Assembly: GCA_001724265.1 (NCBI GenBank)
Contig: MEDY01000004.1
Location: 270,527-334,526 of the forward strand
Direction: 5' to 3'
DNA: 64,000 nt
Source: Rhizaria sp. SCN 62-66
Taxonomy: Eukaryota; Rhizaria, unplaced
Positions 51,601 to 61,719 of the stretch are shown here, piece after piece. Under the pieces are notes generated by a model. That model did not search any database, had not been told where the DNA came from, and worked only from the letters and a program-made list of their open reading frames with translations. A program made the translations under genes and the position numbers. Within the stretch, counting starts at the first letter, position 1; each line of letters opens with the position of its first letter.

Positions 51601-54600
51601 ACGTTTGCAACTGAGCGCGCCGCAGCGCGCAAGGTTGATAACACTGTTGATCAGTGCGTGATCAGGCCCTTTTTGCTCCGGCGAGCAGTTGCTGCTCTTA
51701 AGGACGCTGCTGTCGCGCGCGGATTTGTGCGCGTACGTAACGCTCGTATTGTGTTAGCTGCTCTGGCACTGTGGCGCGCGCGGACTGCGCTGCGACGCGC
51801 TGCGCGGGGTCGGCTGGCGCTGTTGGTGGCTGCGCGCGCGGAGGCGCCCGCTCGAACTGCGCTCGCTGTGTGGCGTGCGTTCACTGCACGTCGGTGTGCG
51901 GAGCGCGCTGCAGAAGACGCGTGGACCGTGCCGGTGCTTGCACTAGATGCCGCGCGCCGTAGCACGCTTCTGCACTCTGTGTGGCGTGTGTGGCGCATGC
52001 ACACTGTTGCTGCTGCGGCATGCAAAGCGCAGGCGCTGGCACGGGGCGTTGCTGGACTTGCTGCGAATGCCCAGCGCCGCCGTGCGCTGAGGGCTCGCAT
52101 TGATGGGGCGCACTCTGCGGCTGCAGCCAGGCGGATGAAATTTGCAATCACCACGATTCGTGCGCGCAATATGGCGAAGAAGCAAGAGTTGAAGCACATC
52201 AATAACTGCAAAGACAAGAACAGGTTGCGCCAATGCGCGCGCGCAGTTTCTAAGTGGCGGCAGCGCTTGGTCTCGCGTGCTGACGCAGTTGATCTTACCG
52301 CTGCTGCACTTGCGTTGAACCGTAAGTTGAAGACTCGCCGGGCTGTGCGGGCATTGCGTACTTCTGCGGCGGCTCGGCTGCTGCGTTGTGCCGACGATGA
52401 TGCAGTAAACTCAGTCCGCGACCTGTCTCGCGCACGCAGAGCCGTCTCGCAATGGCACGCCTGGGTGGCGACTCGCGCGCGCACTGCAACCAGCGCTGCT
52501 GCCGTCACACGTGTGCGTGTAACCGTTACTGCAGGTGCTGCTGTTGCGCACTGGCGTCGTTGGGTCGCCTCCAACACGGCCGCACGCGCTCGCCTGAAAC
52601 TCGCCTCTGCAGCGCATATGCGTGCGCAGAAACAACTTGTTGTTGAAAAGTGGTGCGGCCTGGCAGTGCGCTGCGCGGGTGAGGCATCTCTGCAGAAAGA
52701 GGCTGTTGCACATGAGAAGCGGCGTGCATTGGCATGGATCCGTGCTCGCGTGGCTTCATACAGCGTCTTTGCAAGCAAGGCTGACGCTGCGAAGCGTGCG
52801 AGCGTTGCTGCAAGGCGTCGTACTGCGGTGCGCAAGATTTCTGAGCACGCGGTCGCGCATTCCGCGCATCGTACTGTCAGTCTTGCCGCAAGCATTTGCT
52901 TAAGAAATCTGCGCGTGCAGCGTGTGGTGGCTCACTTGCGCGATTTGTCGCACTCTAAGGCGCATTGCGACACTGCTACAGCTGCCGTTCATCGCGTGTC
53001 GCGCGTTCACAGGCTTTGTGCCGCAGTGCGCACGTGGACCCGCTGGCTGCGGCCGCGCCGCACAGCGGCTGCCTTGGCGGCTGATTCCAACTCAAAGGCT
53101 GTGCGTGAGGCCCTGGAGGTCTGGCGCGCACTTGCAACCCGTCAGCGTTGCGCAGCTGCTCTTGCAGCGCTCTTACGCCGTCGCTCACTTGAGAGATCTA
53201 TTGTTGCGCTGCAACGCAACGTTGCCGTTAAGCGCGACACAGCAACATCAATTGATCTTCATAGCCTGACAGTTTTGTCAGAGGTATTAACCTACTGGCG
53301 TGCCTCGGCTGCGCGCCGCCGCAGCGCCAAAACGGCCGCGACGGCACTTCTCGCGCAGACTACGCGGGACACGCTTGCATCTGCGTTTTCTGAGTGGCGA
53401 CGTGTACGTGTTCGCGCCCAGGTGCTTCGCGGCGCACTCGCCGTTGGCCGGCGCCTAGCGCTGGGCAACATCATGGCCCGGTGGCGCGCATGGACCAGGG
53501 CTTTGGCTGACGATGACCATGCAGTTGCGCAGTGGGCCGTAGCGACAGGCGCTGCACTGCCGCTCTCGGTACGCCTGCGCCGCAGAACTACAATGCGCTT
53601 CCATAACAGTGTCAGTAACGATTTTAATTATGAATACGCCAACGATCAAAACACCTCTCCCGCTTTGTCGCCGTTGCGGCCACTGCGCTCACTCTCGGGT
53701 GACTTTAACGACGCTGAGAGAGTGAGAGTTGCTGAGGATGGAAGCCCGCTGCATGTGTTACCGCTGCTGCGGACACCGTCGCCCACGGTGCTGCACACTC
53801 AGTACATTCCTTCGTATGGCAATACTCGCATGTCACATCAGCGTCGCTTTTCGTTTGAGCGCGTTATGGCGCGGCTTCATGAACACCCAGGTGGTCCACC
53901 CCCGCGTGCGCTGCTTGCAGCTAACGTGTTGCGCCGCATCTGTCATCCGGAAGCCACGGTTGCGTTTGCTGCATGGCGCGAATGGACCCGTGCACAGCGA
54001 GGACGCGGAGCCATGATGCATGTCGCCGTGCTCCGTGACCGCACAAACGTGCGTGCTGAGGTGCTCGCGCACTGGCGATACGCTGCACGTGAGCAGCGCG
54101 ACAATACGCGCGCTGGTAGTCTGTTTGTCCGCAACGCACAACATCGCGGACTTGCCGCGCTGCGTGACAGGGTGTTTGCGACAAGTGTAACCGAGCGCGC
54201 AGCAAGCTTCAATGGAACGCTTGCCCTGATCCGCGCGACCAACGCTATTGCCACACTGCACAAGCTTGTGGTGCGGAGAAAGACGCGCGATACAGCGACT
54301 GCAGCTGCGCGCGCAAGCGCACTGCGCCGTGGCCTGAACGCGTTGCGTGTGGCCAGACTCGAAAGGCAGCGCCGTCGTGTTGAGCGTGCTCTGGCAGTGC
54401 AGTGTGTCCGCACGCGTGCGTTGCGGCTCTGGTATCAGCATGTTGCGATTGTGCGTGCTGTGCGTGAGCGTCGCGCTGCCGTTGGTGGCGCGCTGCGTAT
54501 TACGACCATTCAGAGGTTGCGCTTGTTGGTGCGTGCACGTAAAGACAAATCTGCTGCGCATAAACTTGCTAAGACTGTGGTCCGTGCGCGCGTCATCACG

Positions 54601-57600
54601 ACGCTCATGCGTCATGTGCATGGCCGTCACGAGGCCCGTGCGCGCATTGCCACCGCAGTTGCGCGGTGGCGCCGTATTTCTGCTAAGCGCGCTGTTAACG
54701 CGCTTTGTGAAAACTTGAGTGTGCGCAACGGACGTGAAGCCGCTTGTGCCACTGCGGTGGCTCATACTCGGCGTAACTGCGAGCGTGATGCTCTGCGCAC
54801 ATGGCTCGCTGCCTTGCGTGATCGCAGCAACGAACGGGCGCTCGATACTGCCGCAGCTGTCCATGCGGCGCGCTCTGCATGCCGCCGTGTTGTGCAGGCG
54901 CTCCAGCTGAACGTTGAGAGGCGGCGTGAGAAGGCGCTTGCCCGCAAAGTTGCTGCCCAGAACGCGTGCGTGCGGGCTGTAACCGCCCTGGCACGCGCTG
55001 CCCGTCGCGGCGCCGGGCTCAGCGCTGCTGCACGCGCGGGCGCGGTGCTGTGGGCACGCTGGGCGCTGCGACGCGGCATGAGCGCTTTGATGGCAGTGCG
55101 TGTGGCTGCGCACACGGAGAGGCTTGTAGTCGCTGCGCGCAGGCACAGTGCGCTGCAGCGTCGCTGGGAAGACAACACAGCGAATAGTACGCGTACGGTT
55201 CATGCGGTCAGCGGAAATACGCATCACAACACTGCAGATCATACTTTCACGCGCTCTACTCGCTTTGCGCCAGGTGCTAGTCTCGCCCGCACGCATCATC
55301 AAAACAGTGGAAGTTTGACTGACAATCAGGATGATGACTTAGAAGACGCTCTTTTTGGCCTGCCGCCTCTGCCTCTGCCACGTGTTGATGGAGGACTGCT
55401 TGCGGTTTCCGCTGTGCGTGGCACACGCTCGTTGGCTGCCGCGCAGCTCGATCCGCTGATTGCGTCTCTTCGTGTGCGCGCAGCAGTGAACCGGTGGCGT
55501 GCTTTTGTGGCCCGCCGCGCGCCTCGCCGCGCCGCGCGTGTTGCTGCGTCTGCATCTTCCGCAATCGCTACCCTACGTGCGCACCGCGCCGTATTGGCTT
55601 TGCGTTGCCATGCCCAAACTCTCATTGCGGCCCGTGCCTTCCGCTCGCGCGCTGACGCCCGCACTGGTGTCGCTGCACTGCAAGAACATGCGTTGGAGCG
55701 CCGCCGTGAGCGTGCCGCCGTCACGCTTACACACGCGCGCGGGGCGCTGCGGCTGTGCCGCACTGTGCTGCTGTTGTGGGCACGCCAAGCTCTGGCATCG
55801 CGCGTTCTACGTGTTGCAGCAGGCGCTGTTATTGGCGCACGCGAGGGTGCGCACACCCGGCGCGCCGCTGCACTCTCTGTGCTGTTGCAACGCGCGGCTG
55901 CTGGTCGGCTGCTTTCTCCTGCGGTTGCCGCTGAAGACGCCACTGACGCGCGGCCGCAGCTGCACTTGCCCCCGCATGGCCGCGCACTTACGCTGACTCA
56001 AGAGGCCCGCGCGCGCCGCGCCGCACGCGCAGTTGACTCCGCGCTTGTCGCTGCCGGGTGCGCTGTAAGCAGCCCAATCACTGAAGACACTCCTGTTCTG
56101 ACCTGGGAAGACGCCTTTAGTGGAGACGCGGGGGCTACTGGTGCTGACACTGACACGACAGTGTTGTTGCGTACCCCCGCACACAGTGCGATTACGGGCG
56201 CTGCAGCTGCAGCAGCTGAGGCGCGTGTGCGCTGGCACCTCCGTCGCGACGTGCGTTCCACAGCCATCTCCGCATGCGCGCGCATTGGTGCTGCAAATGA
56301 GCGCGGTGTGTGGGTCTCTGTGCCCGCGCATGCTACAACCGTATTCCAAACCGCAAGCGATGTTGTTGAAGAGAACTCAGACGCAGGAAGTAACTCCGGT
56401 GCTGGTGCTGTTGTTGTCTTTGACGCGACCGCATTAGCCCGCATTGCGTGGGACGCCTGGCGCGCTGCGCTCGTACGCGCGTGTTTGCTTTCGGGCGAGG
56501 CTGATGTGCACCGCCGCAACCGTAGTACGGTGCATGCTGTTGCTGCGCTACGTGCAAACATGGTTGCCACTGCGCGTGGACCCGGTACAACCACTGCTGC
56601 CCGTCGCGTGCGTCGACACAGTTTAGCTACAGGAGCTGCGATGCACAACGCGAAGGCATTTCAGGCACGGGGACGCGCGGCCGGGTTTGTTCGCGCACTT
56701 CAAATCAACCGCGGCGAGTCCCAGCGCATTAAGGCTTTGTGCCGCGCAGCTGTTGCGTTTGCACGTCAAGCGGCTGGTCGACGTGTGTTATCAGCGCTTC
56801 GAGTAAGTGCTACCGCGAAGCGTCGCGAAGCTGCAACCGTTTCCGCGGTGCAATCGTCGATTGTAGTGGCCTCGTCCTTGCGTGATGCTTGGTGCAGCTG
56901 GCGTGGGGCTCTTGCCGCACGACGCAAGCATGTAGCCGCAGCTGATGCATTTGCTGCGGCAGTAGGCTGTAACACTATTCGTGTGTGCTTCAGTCACTGG
57001 CGCACTGTGCTCGCAGGGCAACGCGAGTGTGAGGCAAAAGAGCGTGCTGCGGCGGTGCGTGGTGACCGCTTAGTCTCAGTCGACGCGCTTCGGTCGTGGC
57101 GCAACCAGGCCCGTGAGCGCACGCTAGATCGCGCTCAGCGTGCGACAGCGCTTTCACGTGACAGGCTTAGCGCGCTGCGTCGCGGCGTTCGCGCATTGCG
57201 AGGCGCAGTAGTCCGCAGCTGCACCAATAATGAGCGTTCTACCGCGCACTTTACTGCGGTCACCGCGCCCCGCGCTGCTGCTCGTGCAGTGCAGCGTTGG
57301 CGCGTGTTGGCCACAATCGCAGTCCGCGACAGGTTGGCGACGCTTGCAGTGAACGCACAGCAGCGTCGCCGGGCCACAGCCTCCGCACGCACAGTTTTGT
57401 TTGCTTGGTACCGTGCGATGCGTATTCAACGCGCGCTGTGCACTATCAGCAACGCAACAGAGCGAGTTGTGGCTCGGCGCGCGTTGACGCATTGGCGTTG
57501 CTTTACCGAGCGCTCCTGCACTGACTTAGCTGTCAAGCTGCATTAGTCGCACCTTGCACGGCGTGGAATCCGTGCGCTTGTGGCTCGACTAGCCCGCGCG

Positions 57601-60384
57601 CGCGCCGACCGCAATCTACACGCGCGCGCACTCGCCTTTGCTGCTGTGACCGGTCGCCACCTCCAACTTGCGCAGGCAGTGCGCTGCATTCAATCGAACG
57701 CCGCGCGCCGCAAGGTGCATTCTGTAGCCGTGGTCGTTGCGGGGATTCACTATCACACAAAGCTCGCGCGTGATGCAGCCGCGGTATGGCTTGCGCGCAC
57801 GCGGGAGCGTATGCACGCGGCCCACGTTGACGCCGCGCTTAATGCGCATGCAGAACAGCGGATGACGCTGCGACGTGCATTTGGCGCGTGGAAGCTCGCA
57901 CGCGCCGCGCGGGCTCGCGCCCGGGAGACAACTTTGCGGCCCGTGCTCTACCAGTGGGTGCAATTGACTGCGGCCGCGTGCCATCACCGTGCCCGCGTCC
58001 CTGGCGCCGCGCAAACTGCGATGAAAGAAGTTATTGCGGCCGTCAAGCGCTCGCTGCAGGCCAAGGCGTTATGCGCCGTCGCGCGGAAGCGCATGATAGG
58101 ACTGCGGCTATTTCAATGGAGGGTCAGCGCTGGGCTGCAGCGCCGCCAGCGCGCGGAGGCTGAGGCGAAGGCGCTTGTGCTACAAACGCGGCGCGCGTGG
58201 GGCGTCTGGCGCGCGGTCTTTGCTCGGGTGCGTGACTTGACGTCCGCGTCTAGCACTATTGCGACAGGCTTCCGCAGGGCGCGCGCACGGGCGGCGCTGC
58301 GTGCGTGGACTGAAATGGCGCAACGCAAGCGTTTATTGTCGCTTCTTGAGCGTGCATTTACCCAGCAGCGGCTTGCCGCGCGCGCGTTATTTGTATGGCG
58401 CGGCGCGACGCTCACCGTGCAGGCCGAAGACGGTGCGCGCGCGGAGGCTGCAATGGCACTACGTGAGAGGCTCGATGGTAAGCGGGCCGCGCGGGCCGTG
58501 GCTATGCTGCAGCGCAACGCGCGTGAGCGTCATAACGGACGCGCGCGTGAGGCCGCAGCGGATGCGATGCGCGCTGCAGCATTACGGCATCGGCATCTTT
58601 CGCAATGGCGCAAGCGCACGCTGCGTGCGCTGGCGGAGCGCGACGGTGACAGTGATAGCGATTATGGCGCGGCTGTGAGGACGCATCCTGGTGTCCTGGC
58701 GATGCGCACTGCGGCACTGCTGACAGCGGGGCGACCTCGTGCGCGGGCGTTAGCTCGGCTTGAAGCCACAGTGACTGAAGACGATAACTCTAGCACTGTG
58801 GAGAACTATGAGAACGGCGTTGACTCGAATGAGAGTGTGATGATGGCGCAATCTCGCCTCGGCAACACGAATGGCTACATCGCACCGGCTCATAGTCAGT
58901 ACGGTGGTGCGAACAACCGCAGTGTTGCCGGCCGCGGACCTTTGGGTCTCAGCATGCTTCGCTCGCCCTCCCACGCCCTCAACAACAGCACGCCTCATAA
59001 CAATGGAAACTCTAGTGTTGCCAATGGGCGCAGTAATTTCAACCCTGCTCTTAGTGCTCTACCCGACCCCGCCTTTGCGTCATCTGCCTACAATACGCAC
59101 AATACCACGAACGCACACGTTAAACCTAGCAGTAACGAAAACGTCCTCAGTTTCAGTCACTCTGCCCACGGCCATTTACTGAACGGGTCACAGGGCATCG
59201 CCCCGCATTCGGGCGCCCTCGCTCGTGAGCTTGGCGCTGCTCTGCCGGAGCCAGCAGTGCGCCGCGAGTCGCGCGACCGTTTCCCGCTGTCTTCCGCAAA
59301 CATCAGCAGCAGCAATGCGATGGCGACGAGCTCAGCTGGGCTGAATGGCGGAGGCGCTAACAGCGAGTTTGGACTCGGGCTGGGTTCGCTGCGCAGGCTC
59401 GCGTTGGCAGGCGCCCGTGCTGCTACAGAGGCTGCGCCTGCTGCATTCGTTGCGCGCTCGCTTTCTCCCCACAGCACCAGCAGCCACGGCCGCAGCGGTA
59501 CGCACAGTGGCCCGGCTGTGGCTGCAGTGCTTTCGAGTCATCCTGTGGCCGGCTCCGCGGCGGCTGCTCTCGCGGCCGACCGCAACCGTGGCGTAGCGGC
59601 GCGTGCAGACGCGATAATTTTGCGCGATTACAACAGCTATGGCGGCAACATCAGCAACGGTGACACAGATAGTGCCGTTGTGAGCATTATTGCCGCTGCC
59701 GACAACAACACTGTGAACGTGAACGCGGGCCCTGTGAGTAGTTCCTATCGTGTGAAGGAACGTGTGCGCGAGAATGACCGTGAACGCAAAGATGCGGCGC
59801 TGGGCTTTGTGTGGCCGAGTCCTGTCGCCAAGGGCGGCTCTGCAGCAGCGTTAGCTCGGATCACCGCTGGCGACGCTGCTGCGGGTGGTAGCGCGATTAT
59901 GACGACGCCTGTGCGCGCTGTGCGTGGCTCCGTGTTCGCAGGGCATCTACACGGACAAGTGTCACCTGTGTTTGCGCCCGTTGGTGCTCATGCGCATGCG
60001 CATAATGCGCTCGCCTGGGCCGTCCAACGGCAGCGGGGTCATGGCACGAACGCCAGCGTTGACGACGATGTTGAGGACGCGAACGATCCTATTTACAACG
60101 ACCACCCCTATCAGGTTGACGGCCACCACGGCCACGAGGTTGGCGACAAACACATCAGCGTTGGCCCGAGCGGGCATGAGGAGTGTGAGCACGACCGTGA
60201 CCGTGATCGCGACCGTGAAGGTGAAGGTGAGCAGACGCTGCTGCCGATCGTCGCGGAGACGCACACTCAACGTTCACACACACAAACGCCACCACGAGGC
60301 CCCGGGCGCGCAGGGAACTCGGCCAACGGCGCACCCGTGGACCGCACGTTGATGTTGGAAGATCTGACGATGGGTCAATTGTAA
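48640..60384 (+). CDS. Giant Sfi1-like centrin-binding repeat protein (two in-frame UAG)
   Basis: One frame from ATG at 48640 to TAA at 60382, 3914 aa if TAG at 49036 (codon 133) and 57544 (codon 2969) are sense. After a Ser/Pro N-terminus it is almost wholly alpha-helical, made of tens of degenerate repeats with a Leu/Val-xx-Trp-Arg core and Arg/Ala-rich spacers, for example AVKHWRAHVRERQSL, ARDALDTWRNGYTAR, ALQSWRRRAAAGV, ALTHWRCFTERS and AFGAWKLARAARAR. This pattern is that of Sfi1, the long filament that binds one centrin per repeat at spindle pole bodies and basal bodies. Linkers near 1530-1600 and 2060-2120 interrupt the repeats. The last about 550 residues are Asn/Ser/Ala-rich and end with an Asp/Arg/Glu/His tail. 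Yeast Sfi1 is about 950 aa with about 20 repeats, so this would be several times longer. The repeat type is clear; orthology is inferred. Confidence 0.83.
49036..49038 (+). other. In-frame UAG in the Sfi1-like gene, first
   Basis: The TAG lies between Ser-Lys-Pro-Ser and Leu-Pro-Leu-Thr. No other stop separates the 132 upstream codons from the 2835 downstream ones. The upstream segment carries the only good ATG (48640), while the first frame position after the TAG offering a start is a GTG. Confidence 0.82.
57544..57546 (+). other. In-frame UAG in the Sfi1-like gene, second
   Basis: The TAG lies between Val-Lys-Leu-His and Ser-His-Leu-Ala, in the spacer after the ALTHWRCF repeat. The repeats resume in the same frame and at normal spacing. 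Aligning by the following RRG-I/V-x-A-L block puts an Arg at the equivalent position of some neighbouring repeats, but spacers vary too much to infer the residue. Confidence 0.85.
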
Positions 60385-60936
60385 CTATATGCGCGAGATA
60401 GGGCTTATAAGACTTCTTTCGGAGAGCGTGAAATAGCATGAAAAGAAGGGCTTGAGTGTGGTGGCGGAAAAATGAATCAGAAGCACACTGAAAAGAGATT
60501 GCTAGGACCGTTATCTTAGAACTTGAAATTAAACAAAATACATACTGATATAATACATTATCGTGAGAATATCTTCTTTTAGTGACATTGTGACGCGCAA
60601 AGTGAGAGAAATATCAAAATGGTGGCTACTGTCAAAAGTTAAGCCGCGCTGACAGAAGGAGAGGGCCAAGTTGGCTTCGATTTCAACACGTCTTGCAGAG
60701 CCTATTAACCGCCAAAATCGACAAAGAGTCTATAGAAGCTGTTGTTACAATTTAATCTATAAACCGTAATTTTTCGTCGAGTCGATTGGCCTTATATGGG
60801 TCGAATCACGGGGTTAAAGTAGCCGGAACCAAGCCTTGTTGTTCGCGCTGGTCTGGCGTTTCTTTTCTTCCTGCAGCTTATCTAACCTCCATGGATTCGT
60901 GGTTGTTTCCCACTTCTGTAGTGTTTCATTTGCCCG
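60385..60936. other. AT-rich intergenic region, no gene seen
   Basis: About 550 bp. It contains TCTATAAACC at about 60756, a possible TATA-type element upstream of the CYSTM-like gene. No coding-like open frame. Confidence 0.45.
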
Positions 60937-61719
60937 ATGAGCGATCACACGCGCTCTCAGGCCGTCAGTAGTCGTCAAAAGACGGCCAGCAGCCCGCGCA
61001 GCCCACAGCAACCCCTCCCTCCACTGCCACCTTCGGAGTCTCCCGCCGTGGTTCCCATCACTGCCCCCACCGCGAGTTATGCGTCATCTTCCTCTTTGTC
61101 GCCTGTCAGGACCACTCCTGTGCCCTATATTGCCCCGTTGACGCTTCCGCCTTCGCCCGCGCAGCTCCCCTACTCGTACACCGCCCCGAACAACCCTCGC
61201 TCTAACGGGCCTGCCGTCTCCTCCTACTCCCCTGCGCCCGCGCCCGCGGCTGCGCCCACGCCTGTCGCTGGCCCGTCAGGCGTCGTGGGCACGTCCTACA
61301 TTGAGGCGCCTGTGCGCAACCCCCCGATGGGTGCTGGCTACGGTCACGGTGGCAACGGCTACGGTGGCGGCTCCAACGACCCATACGCCTTGTCCTACAC
61401 ACAGCCCGCCACGCGCAGCAGCTTCGGCCAGGTCGCCACAGGGCAGCAAATGACGCTGATCCAGGCCCGCTCGCCGCATACGCCCAGCGGTAACTCCATG
61501 GGCAGCGCGAGCGGCTCTGGCAAATACGCGAGTGGGCACTACAACGGCGGCAACGGGGGCGACAAGTACTGTGACCCTAAAGACGCGGGCGCGGTCAAGA
61601 CCAGCAAGGAGAACGAGCAGACCGAGGCTGACCTCAACAGGGGGCTATGCGGTGCGTGTTGCTGCGTCGCGTTTTGCGCCATTCTTGGTTGCTTCTGCTG
61701 CAGCAAGGGTGGCGACTAA
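60937..61719 (+). CDS. Pro/Gly/Ser-rich protein with C-terminal cysteine-rich membrane module (CYSTM-like)
   Basis: 260 aa ending in TAA, start ATG at 60937. Residues 1-225 are Pro/Ser/Ala then Gly/Tyr/Asn-rich and look disordered. The last 35 residues (TEADLNRGLCGACCCVAFCA and then ILGCFCC) form a short hydrophobic helix packed with seven Cys. This layout, a disordered Pro/Gly/Tyr-rich body with a cysteine-rich tail-anchored module, is that of CYSTM and related small membrane proteins of eukaryotes, linked to stress responses and often palmitoylated. The residues fit palmitoylation or metal binding, but neither is shown. Function otherwise unknown. Confidence 0.75.
   Translation: MSDHTRSQAVSSRQKTASSPRSPQQPLPPLPPSESPAVVPITAPTASYASSSSLSPVRTTPVPYIAPLTLPPSPAQLPYSYTAPNNPRSNGPAVSSYSPAPAPAAAPTPVAGPSGVVGTSYIEAPVRNPPMGAGYGHGGNGYGGGSNDPYALSYTQPATRSSFGQVATGQQMTLIQARSPHTPSGNSMGSASGSGKYASGHYNGGNGGDKYCDPKDAGAVKTSKENEQTEADLNRGLCGACCCVAFCAILGCFCCSKGGD

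Noticed and set aside
53833-55302. 489-codon antisense open frame in the Sfi1-like gene
   Set aside because: No recognisable domain; it lies wholly inside the repeat-encoding frame and reflects base composition.
57580-60384. Treating the last 934 codons as a separate gene
   Set aside because: They begin without an ATG, continue the same repeats in the same frame as the preceding 2968 codons, and are separated only by one TAG.
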